From positions 62,001 to 126,000 of the forward strand of contig NZ_LMRD01000013.1 of the NCBI RefSeq assembly GCF_001425575.1: a stretch of 64,000 nucleotides of DNA. Reading direction: 5' to 3'. A program made the position numbers and the translations under genes. Below, one piece after another: positions 55,601 to 64,000 of this stretch. The notes under the pieces are model-generated. The model saw only the letters and a program-made list of their open reading frames with translations, was not told the origin of the DNA and did no database searches. The number at the start of each line of letters is the position of its first letter. The first letter of the stretch is position 1. This DNA comes from Aurantimonas sp. Leaf443. Its GTDB lineage: Bacteria; Pseudomonadota; Alphaproteobacteria; Rhizobiales; Rhizobiaceae.

Positions 55601-56260
55601 TCAGTCCGCGCCAGCCTTCAGCGCCGCGCCGGCCGCGAGCGGCCCCAGCACGCCGAAGAAGAGGGTGAGCGCGCACAGGACGAGGAAGGGCGCCAGGAAC
55701 GGGTCGGGATCGTTCACCGCGCCGTAGGTGGCGAGCACGCCGAAGATCAGGATCGGGATCGCCAGGGGCAGGACGAGAACCGAGACGAGGAGCCCGCCGC
55801 GCGGCAGCGCCACGGCGACGGCCGCGCCCATCGCCCCGATCAGCGTGATCGCCGGCGTGCCCGCCAGGAGCGTCAGCGTCACCGCGCCGATCGCCTGCGG
55901 CGAGAGCGCCAGAACGAGGCCGAGCAGCGGGGCGGCCAGCACCAGCGGCAGGCCGGCCGCGGCCCAATGCGCGAGGCATTTGGCCAGCACCACCAGCGGC
56001 AGCGGCAGAGGCCCGGCCACGAGAAGGTCGAGCGTGCCGTCGTCCCGATCGGCCTGGAAGAGCCGGTCGAGCGTCAGGAGCGCGGAGAGCAGCGCGCCGA
56101 TCCACAGGATCGCCGGGCCGATGCGCGAGAGGAGGTTGAGGTCCGGGCCGATGGCGAAGGGCACGGTGGCCACGACCGCGAGGAAGAAGATGACGCCCGT
56201 CGCCGCCCCGCCGCCGCCGGCGAGCGCCAGACGCAGGTCGCGCCGGAAAAGCGCGATCAC
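55601..56260 (-). CDS. ccmB: heme exporter membrane protein CcmB
   Basis: CcmB is the membrane subunit of the CcmAB ABC transporter that drives release of heme-loaded CcmE. The 219-residue protein has six spans with the family pattern [35 protein letters not shown] and [16 protein letters not shown]. It starts at a GTG that overlaps the ccmA stop (GTGA), so the two are translationally coupled. Confidence 0.97.
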   Translation of the reverse strand: MIALFRRDLRLALAGGGGAATGVIFFLAVVATVPFAIGPDLNLLSRIGPAILWIGALLSALLTLDRLFQADRDDGTLDLLVAGPLPLPLVVLAKCLAHWAAAGLPLVLAAPLLGLVLALSPQAIGAVTLTLLAGTPAITLIGAMGAAVAVALPRGGLLVSVLVLPLAIPILIFGVLATYGAVNDPDPFLAPFLVLCALTLFFGVLGPLAAGAALKAGAD

Positions 56261-57030
56261 AGCCAGCCCTCGGCGGCGACGAGCGCCGCGTCGCTCTCAT
56301 GCGGCCCGTCCTCCCCCGTCCCGCGTCCCCGGGGCTCGTCGCCGCCGGCGCCGCCCGCCAGATGCAGGTCGCGCGCGGTCTCGAGCCCGAGCGGCTGGTG
56401 CGTCGCGGCGACGACGATGCCGCCACGGTCCAGATGGTCGGCGAGGAGGCCCGCGAAGCGCGCCTGCGAGCCCGCGTCCAGCGCCGCCGTCGGCTCGTCG
56501 AGGATCCAGACCGGGCGCGGGGCGACGAGAAGGCGGGCGAGCGCGGCGCGGCGCTGTTGGCCGGCCGAGAGCGACCCGTGCGCGAGAGGCGCAAGTCCGG
56601 GCAGGCCGAGCGCCTCCAGCGCGGATTCGGGCGTCGGCGCGCCCTCTCCGCGCGCGCCGAGCATCCTCTGCCAGAACAGGAGATTGGACCGCACGCTGTC
56701 GCCGGGCTTCATCGCGTTGCGGTGGCCGACATAATGGGCCGCGTCCGCGAGGCGGACCGCCGGCTCGCCGTCGGGCGCGAGCGCGCCCTCCACGCGGCAG
56801 CGCCCTTGCAGCGGCGGCAGGAGGCCGGCCAGCGTGCGCAGGAAGGTCGACTTGCCCGCCCCGTTCTCGCCGGTCACGACCAGCGCCTCGCCGGGCAGGA
56901 GCACGAAGGATTGCGGCGCCACGATGCGCACCGCGCCGCGCCCGGCCGCAAGACCCTCGGCCAGGACGCGAAGGTGGGGAGGGAAGCGGCCGCCGGCATC
57001 CGAGGCGCCGCCCCGCCCCGCCTCCCCCAT
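56257..57030 (-). CDS. ccmA: heme exporter ATP-binding protein CcmA
   Basis: The 257-residue ABC ATPase has Walker [10 protein letters not shown], signature LSAGQQRR and Walker [13 protein letters not shown], followed by a switch His in ATHQPLG. It energises the CcmABCD complex. An N-terminal extension (about 20 residues) and a C-terminal acidic tail exceed the E. coli protein. The ATG at 57030 was preferred; weak ribosome site. It is the first gene of the cluster, divergent from acnA. Confidence 0.96.
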   Translation of the reverse strand: MGEAGRGGASDAGGRFPPHLRVLAEGLAAGRGAVRIVAPQSFVLLPGEALVVTGENGAGKSTFLRTLAGLLPPLQGRCRVEGALAPDGEPAVRLADAAHYVGHRNAMKPGDSVRSNLLFWQRMLGARGEGAPTPESALEALGLPGLAPLAHGSLSAGQQRRAALARLLVAPRPVWILDEPTAALDAGSQARFAGLLADHLDRGGIVVAATHQPLGLETARDLHLAGGAGGDEPRGRGTGEDGPHESDAALVAAEGWL

Positions 57031-57117
57031 CGATTTCGACTTCGTCAACGATCCCGTCCGCTTTCCAACGCGCTCGGCTCCCGCACTGCGAGAATTTCCG
57101 CTTCGCACCCGGCCACG

Positions 57118-57151
57118 CCCTTTATAGGCGTTACAAACTTCCCTATAAGGG
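57118..57151. promoter_or_regulatory. inverted repeat in the acnA-ccmA promoter region
   Basis: TTATAGG (57122-57128) and CCTATAA (57142-57148) form a perfect 7-bp inverted repeat with a 13-bp spacer. Flanking CCC and GGG extend the symmetry. Spacing of about two helical turns between half-sites suggests a dimeric regulator. The regulator is unknown. Confidence 0.4.
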
Positions 57152-57239
57152 CGCCAGCCATGCCAGCGGCCGGCGTGGACGTGTTTCAGAGCCGATCTCA
57201 TGGATCCAGCAGGGCACCTCGCGGATCCAGGGGCGGACA

Positions 57240-57281
57240 AGCGGAAATGGTCGTACCCGCATCTTCGAGCGCATTTCCGCT
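57240..57281 (+). promoter_or_regulatory. inverted repeat in the acnA 5' leader
   Basis: AGCGGAAATG (57240-57249) pairs perfectly with CATTTCCGCT (57272-57281) across a 22-nt loop. In RNA this would form a 10-bp stem about 57 nt before the acnA start codon. Confidence 0.4.
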
Positions 57282-57338
57282 GCGCTCAAGTCGTTCGCCC
57301 TTCGGACTTCAGCTTGGTTCGGGAAGGAACGATCTCCA

Positions 57339-60110
<2,772 letters not shown>

Positions 60111-60122
60111 CCAAGGCCCAAC

Positions 60123-60152
60123 CCCGCGGCCGGACGCCCGTCCGGCCGCGGG
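60123..60152 (+). terminator. acnA terminator hairpin
   Basis: A perfect 14-bp inverted repeat (CCCGCGGCCGGACG and complement) with a minimal loop starts 13 bp after the acnA stop. There is no T-tract, as with several other hairpins in this window. Confidence 0.65.
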
Positions 60153-60300
60153 ACTCCGTTCCACGCCCGTGGCCCGACCGAAGGGTCACCGCCAATTGAC
60201 TGGCCGGTGTCCCCCCGCATGCCTACCTTCCCGCGATGACCCTCGCTCCCGCGCCTGCCTCGAAGACCTCCCGCCGCCGAGCGTTTCGCCGGGCGGACCG

Positions 60301-61107
60301 GTGAGGCGCGCCGGGCCGACACGCAGCGGGACGGCGGCCGCCGGCACGGCCGCCCTGCGCATGCTCCTCCTCGCGGCGAGCCTTTCGACGATCGCCCCGC
60401 AGGCCCGCGCCGAGCCGCCGAAGGCGAGGCCCGTAACCAGCGTCGTCGAGCTCTTCACCAGCCAGGGCTGCGTCTCCTGCCCGCCCGCCGACCGCCTCTT
60501 CGCCAAGCTCGCGGACGAGCCCGGCATTCTCGCCCTCGCCTATCACGTCGACTACTGGGACTATATCGGCTGGCGCGACACCTACGGCTCGCGCGAGAAC
60601 ACCGACCGCCAGCGCGGCTATTCCCGCACCTTCGACAATGCCGCCATCTACACGCCGCAGGCCGTCGTCAACGGCCGGCGGGAGGTCGTGGGCTCGCACG
60701 AGAGCGAGCTGCGCCGGGCGATCGCCGCCGCCCCTCTCGATCCCGGCCGCGCCCGGATCGATCTCACCCTCGTCGGCGACAAGCTGCATATCGAGGCGGA
60801 CGCACCGGGCTCGGCCGGCGGGCCCGCGCCCGTCCTCATGCTCGTCACCTTCGACGACCGGCGCGAGGTCGCGATCAATCGCGGCGAGAACCGCGACCGC
60901 ACCACGGTCAACGTCCATGCCGTGCACGACTGGCGCATCCTCGGCCAATGGTCGGGCGAGCCGCTGGAGGTCGACATCCCCGTCTCCATGGTCGAGTTCC
61001 CCGGCAAGGGCCGGGTCGGCACGGCGGCGATCCTGCAGGTCGTGACCGAGAAGGGCACGCCCGGACCGATCCTCGCCGCGACCTATCTCGAATGGGACCG
61101 GCAGTAG
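60301..61107 (+). CDS. DUF1223 thioredoxin-fold exported protein
   Basis: The 268-residue protein has an N-terminal signal sequence and a DUF1223 domain. The domain starts VVELFTSQGCVSCPPADRL, whose CVSC is a CxxC pair in thioredoxin position. YHVDYWDYIGW, ENTDRQRGYSRTF and YTPQAVVNGR follow, all typical of the family. Function is unknown; an envelope redox role is plausible. The GTG at 60301 gives a 37-residue leader; an ATG at 60361 would give a short signal peptide. Confidence 0.88.
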   Translation: MRRAGPTRSGTAAAGTAALRMLLLAASLSTIAPQARAEPPKARPVTSVVELFTSQGCVSCPPADRLFAKLADEPGILALAYHVDYWDYIGWRDTYGSRENTDRQRGYSRTFDNAAIYTPQAVVNGRREVVGSHESELRRAIAAAPLDPGRARIDLTLVGDKLHIEADAPGSAGGPAPVLMLVTFDDRREVAINRGENRDRTTVNVHAVHDWRILGQWSGEPLEVDIPVSMVEFPGKGRVGTAAILQVVTEKGTPGPILAATYLEWDRQ

Positions 61108-61263
61108 CCGCATCCGCCCCGTTCCGACGCGCGCTCGCCCCGCCTTGCGCCGCCCCGCTCCAAGCCCCGTTCCAGCTTGCCCGCGAAACCCTCTTGCCGG
61201 CGGGGCGTTTCGTGACATCCTGATGAAGGCGGTGGCGCGGCCACGAGGCAAGGAGAGAGCTGC

Positions 61264-61644
61264 ATGGGGTTCGGCGATTTCGCGGGTGTCGGCGAGGCGG
61301 ACGGCAATCTCCTTTCCTTTCCCGATCCTCGGCGAACGCTTCCCTTCGTGTCCTTCGACCGGCGCGAACTGTCGGAGATCCTCAGGGTCTATGGGCGCAT
61401 GGTGGCGGCCGGCGAATGGCGCGACTATGCGATCGACACGCTGAAGGAGCGTGCCGTCTTCTCCGTCTTCCGCCGCACGTCCGAGATGCCGCTCTACCGT
61501 ATCGAGAAGGACCCGCGGCTCGCCCGCAAGCAGGGCGCCTACAGCGTCGTGGCCGCCGGCGGCCTCATCATGAAACGCGGGCCCGACCTGTCCCAGGTGC
61601 TGAAGGTCTTCGACCGGCTCCTGAAGGACGACGCGCGCAGCTGA
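61264..61644 (+). CDS. DUF2794 protein
   Basis: The 126-residue cytoplasmic protein matches DUF2794: VSFDRRELSEILRVYGRMVAAGEWRDYAID, then ERAVFSVFRRTSEMPLYRIEKDP and a C-terminal DLSQVLKVFDRLLK. The family is confined mostly to Alphaproteobacteria and has no known function. AAGGAGAG precedes the ATG with good spacing. Confidence 0.93.
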   Translation: MGFGDFAGVGEADGNLLSFPDPRRTLPFVSFDRRELSEILRVYGRMVAAGEWRDYAIDTLKERAVFSVFRRTSEMPLYRIEKDPRLARKQGAYSVVAAGGLIMKRGPDLSQVLKVFDRLLKDDARS

Positions 61645-61858
61645 CGGTCCGAGCGCTCCCGCGGCGCCGCCGACAGCTCCTGGCAGACGGCCCGCGCTCG
61701 TGCCCAACCGCGACGAGCCACGTGGCGCTTCCCGCCGAGCCGGACGGCATGGCGCGCCTTTTCGCCTCCGCCGCCAAACTCCCTCGAACCGCGCGGATTG
61801 CCACGGCGCGCACGGCTCGCGTATCAGGGCGCTCCCGCCCCGGCCGCAGAGGACGCCG

Positions 61859-63031
61859 ATGCCCTTCGCCCGCTTCGTGCCGCAGCTCATGCCGATCAGC
61901 GGGCGCGAGCGGCTCCGCTCCGCGCTCGGCGCCTTCCTCGGCATCCTCGGCACCTATCTCCTGAGCCGCATGGCGCTCGGCGAGGTCTCCGCGCTGCCCG
62001 TCCTCGTCGCGCCGATGGGCGCCTCGGCGGTGCTTCTCTTCGCCGTGCCCGCGAGCCCGCTGGCGCAGCCCTGGTCAATCCTCGGCGGCAATCTCGTGGC
62101 GAGCCTCGTCGGGGTGACGGCCGCGCGCCTGGTCGGCGACCCGGCGCTGGCCGCGGCGCTCGCCGTCTCGATCGCCATCGCGCTGATGACGGCCCTGCGC
62201 TGCCTGCACCCGCCGAGCGGCGCCGTGGCGCTCACCGCCGTCCTCGGCGGGCCGGCGATCACGGGGCTCGGCTACGGCTTCGTGCTCTGGCCCATCGCGG
62301 CGAACTCGATCCTTCTCCTGGCGACCGCGCTCCTCTTCAACAACCTCGCCGGCCGACCCTATCCGCCGCATCGCGCGCCGGCGGCCCCCTCGGGCGGGCG
62401 GACTGCGGAGACGGCGCCGCGCCTCGGCTTCACCGCGGACGATCTCGACGCGGCGATGCGCGATTTCGACCGGCTCCTCGAGATCGACCGCGGCGATCTC
62501 GAGACCATCCTGCGGCGCGCCGAACTCAACGCGCTCGGCCGGCGCTCCGGCCCGCTCACCTGCGCCGACATCATGGTGCGCGACGTCGTGGCGATCGACC
62601 CGGAGGCCTCGCTGAAGGAGGCGCTGACGCTCCTGCGCCGGCACCATATCAAGGCCCTGCCGGTCACCGACGAGCGCGCGCGCGTCCTCGGCATCGTCAC
62701 GCAGACCGATCTTCTCGACAAGGCGCAGTGGAGCCGCGGCGCCCCGCGCCTCGGCTTCTCCACCCGCCTTCGCCTGTCGCTCGCCCGCGGCCGCGCCCCG
62801 CGCGCCTGCGTCGACGACATCATGACGAGCCCCGTGCGCACCGCCGCGCCCCACATGCCCATCGGCGACCTCGTGCCGCTGATGATGGGAACGGGCCTCC
62901 ACCACCTGCCGGTCGTGGAGACGGACGGGCGCCTGGCGGGCATGGTGGCGCTCAGCGACCTCTTCGTGGCCATGCTCTCGCAGCGCCCGCGGGAGCCGCA
63001 CGAGACGCGGCCCGAACGCGCGCCGGCCTGA
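61859..63031 (+). CDS. HPP-family membrane protein with two CBS domains
   Basis: The 390-residue protein has an HPP domain of four membrane spans (about 20-165) containing the name-giving LHPPSGAVALTAVLGG motif. A linker leads to a CBS pair: DIMVRDVVAIDPEASLKEAL from about residue 236 and DIMTSPVRTAAPHMPIGDLV from about 320. CBS pairs usually bind adenine nucleotides and would gate the membrane part. HPP proteins of this type have been linked to nitrite transport in other organisms; the substrate here is unknown. GAGG precedes the ATG. Confidence 0.92.
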   Translation: MPFARFVPQLMPISGRERLRSALGAFLGILGTYLLSRMALGEVSALPVLVAPMGASAVLLFAVPASPLAQPWSILGGNLVASLVGVTAARLVGDPALAAALAVSIAIALMTALRCLHPPSGAVALTAVLGGPAITGLGYGFVLWPIAANSILLLATALLFNNLAGRPYPPHRAPAAPSGGRTAETAPRLGFTADDLDAAMRDFDRLLEIDRGDLETILRRAELNALGRRSGPLTCADIMVRDVVAIDPEASLKEALTLLRRHHIKALPVTDERARVLGIVTQTDLLDKAQWSRGAPRLGFSTRLRLSLARGRAPRACVDDIMTSPVRTAAPHMPIGDLVPLMMGTGLHHLPVVETDGRLAGMVALSDLFVAMLSQRPREPHETRPERAPA

Positions 63032-63090
63032 CCGGGGGCGCCGGGTTCGGAGCGCGCCGCGCCGCGCCCCGACCGGCACCGACGGGGTCC

Positions 63091-63648
63091 TCAGTTCATC
63101 GTGCCGGGATAGGCGTCCTCGTCGGGCAGGCTGGCGCCGCCGGCGCCCAGCGGCATCTGCATCAGAACCGTGTCGATCCAGCGCCCGAACTTGAAGCCGG
63201 AGGCTTCGAAGACGCCGATCGTGCGGAAGCCGCAGCGCTCGTGCAGCCTGATCGAGGGCGCGTGGTCGGAGCCGCCGATGACGGCGATCATCTGGCGGAA
63301 GCCCGCCTCCTGGCAGAGTTCCAGAAGCCGCTGGAGAAGCCGCCGGCCGACCCCCTGCCCCTTGGCGGCCGGGGCGATATAGACCGAATCCTCCACGCTC
63401 CAGCGATAGGCCGGGCGCGTGCGGAAGGCATTGGCATAGGCATAGCCGAGGATCGCGCCGTGATGGTCCTCGGCGACGATGTAAGGGTAGCCCTTGGCCG
63501 TGATCGCGGCCATGCGCGCGCCCATCTCCGCCTCGTCCGGCGGCACGGTCTCGAAGGTGGCGGTGCCGTTGAGGACGGCGTCGGCATAGATGCGGGTGAT
63601 GGCGGGGAGGTCGTCGGGCGTGGCCGGGCGCAGGACGATGGCGCTCAT
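63091..63648 (-). CDS. GNAT acetyltransferase, phosphinothricin acetyltransferase-like
   Basis: The 185-residue protein has the Pat/MddA pattern: LRPATPDDLPAITRIYADAVLNGTATFE, then ILGYAYANAFRTRPAYRWSVEDSVYI and the acetyl-CoA loop AAKGQGVGRRLLQRLL. NGTATFE and the AYRW segment are typical of the phosphinothricin/methionine-sulfoximine acetyltransferase group. The natural substrate may be an L-amino-acid analogue. It stands alone between the convergent HPP gene and the BI-1 gene. Confidence 0.9.
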   Translation of the reverse strand: MSAIVLRPATPDDLPAITRIYADAVLNGTATFETVPPDEAEMGARMAAITAKGYPYIVAEDHHGAILGYAYANAFRTRPAYRWSVEDSVYIAPAAKGQGVGRRLLQRLLELCQEAGFRQMIAVIGGSDHAPSIRLHERCGFRTIGVFEASGFKFGRWIDTVLMQMPLGAGGASLPDEDAYPGTMN

Positions 63649-63789
63649 GATGATCCGTCTCGGGCGTCGGCGCGCGGCCGCAGGGCCGCGATCGCCGGGA
63701 CCGGCGCGATGGATTCGCGCCGCGCTCCGAACTTAGAGCATCGCACGACAAATGGGACCCGGTTCCGCCGGTCGCCCCCCCGAACGCGA

Positions 63790-63815
63790 ACGGGGCGGCC
63801 TTCCGGCCGCCCCGT
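63790..63815 (-). terminator. hairpin terminator after the BI-1 family gene
   Basis: A perfect 11-bp stem (ACGGGGCGGCC and complement) with a 4-nt loop, 29 bp past the stop of the partial gene on the minus strand. Confidence 0.65.
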
Positions 63816-63843
63816 CGAACCCGTTCCGGTCGTGACCGCCCGC

Positions 63844-64000
63844 TTACGAGTTGCGGTTCCCGAAGAGCTGCAGGATGAACATGAACATGTTGATGAAGTC
63901 GAGATAGAGCGTCAGCGCGCCCATGATGGCCTTGCGGCCGGCGACGAGCTGGCCGTCGCCCTCGAAATACATCTCCTTGATGCGCTGCGTGTCGTAGGCG
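63844..64000 (-). CDS. Bax inhibitor-1/YccA family protein (3' part)
   Basis: The last 51 codons of a minus-strand gene run into the window end. The translation reads YDTQRIKEMYFEG, GRKAIMGALTLYLDFINMFM and ends FILQLFGNRNS. The ALTLYLDFINMF segment and the end FGNR are the C-terminal signature of BI-1/YbhL/YccA seven-span membrane proteins. The gene continues beyond position 64000. Confidence 0.93.
   Translation of the reverse strand, partial: AYDTQRIKEMYFEGDGQLVAGRKAIMGALTLYLDFINMFMFILQLFGNRNS

Larger units (their letters stand above)
57031..57338. other. acnA-ccmA divergent region and acnA leader
   Basis: 308 bp without a gene. It holds two inverted repeats described separately (57118-57151 and 57240-57281) and an AAGGA site (57324-57328) for acnA. 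The first third is AT-richer than its surroundings and is the likely promoter zone for both directions. Confidence 0.5.

Overview
The window is about 64 kb of GC-rich, densely coding DNA with third positions dominated by G and C. Gene content and order (acnA beside a ccm cluster, ispZ-lldD-ftsY-mtaB-dapF, ffh-chorismate mutase-rpsP-rimM-trmD-rplS-leuC, sdhCDAB, DUF2794, DUF1223, DUF2061) point to an alphaproteobacterium of the Hyphomicrobiales (Rhizobiales). An Aurantimonadaceae-like lineage is my guess; nothing in the sequence proves it. I see no rRNA, no tRNA, no CRISPR array, no transposase and no prophage block, so this reads as a chromosomal core region with small accessory insertions.

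Region by region. 1-8.3 kb: a BatD-like protein, two MFS transporters, the translationally coupled trehalose pair otsB-otsA, a peptidoglycan-binding CHAP/NlpC-like protein, and a DadA-like FAD amino-acid dehydrogenase preceded by a tandem glycine riboswitch with a visible promoter. 8.7-12.5 kb: the 2-keto-3-deoxygalactonate kinase/aldolase pair (dgoK-dgoA), then a promoter, a TPP riboswitch with a terminator-like expression platform, and thiC. 12.6-13.8 kb: a small acidic protein, a G-quadruplex motif, an orphan LuxR-type DNA-binding domain and an AT-richer stretch without genes. 13.8-17.7 kb: a candidate outer-membrane lipid modification set (LABN membrane protein, GT2, PAP2 phosphatase, GT39/ArnT-like transferase). 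17.8-21.1 kb: an RlpA-like protein, a PhoD-like phosphatase and a SleB-type cell-wall hydrolase lipoprotein.

21.3-27.7 kb holds succinate dehydrogenase. sdhC-sdhD-sdhA are contiguous, but sdhB lies about 2.9 kb further on, separated by a VapD-family gene, a secreted Cys-containing protein and an opposite-strand PQQ-type sugar dehydrogenase. 27.9-31.5 kb: a GNAT acetyltransferase, leuC, an XRE regulator with a 20-residue hydrophobic peptide gene just upstream, and a DUF2061 protein. 31.6-39.2 kb is the translation/SRP neighbourhood: rplS, trmD, rimM, rpsP, chorismate mutase and ffh. It is interrupted by an opposite-strand TSUP permease, an ABM monooxygenase and a double-PAS diguanylate cyclase.

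39.6-45 kb: an MBL-fold hydrolase, a membrane-anchored EEP phosphatase, a copper pair (DUF2946-like, then a DUF1775-PCuAC fusion) and an MFS transporter. 45.3-52.1 kb, plus strand: dapF-mtaB (overlapping), ftsY, lldD, ispZ/yciB and a TerB/DUF533 protein. 52.3-57 kb, minus strand: a NUDIX hydrolase, then ccmA-ccmB-tam-ccmC-ccmD-ccmG, where trans-aconitate methyltransferase sits inside the cytochrome c maturation cluster and close to aconitase (acnA, 57.3-60.1 kb). 60.3-64 kb: DUF1223, DUF2794, an HPP-CBS membrane protein, a GNAT acetyltransferase and the 3' end of a Bax-inhibitor-1 family gene.

Functional themes are TCA cycle and respiration (sdh, acn, tam, ccm), translation and protein targeting (ffh, ftsY, rps/rpl, trmD, rimM, mtaB), envelope modification, and RNA-based metabolite sensing (glycine and TPP riboswitches).
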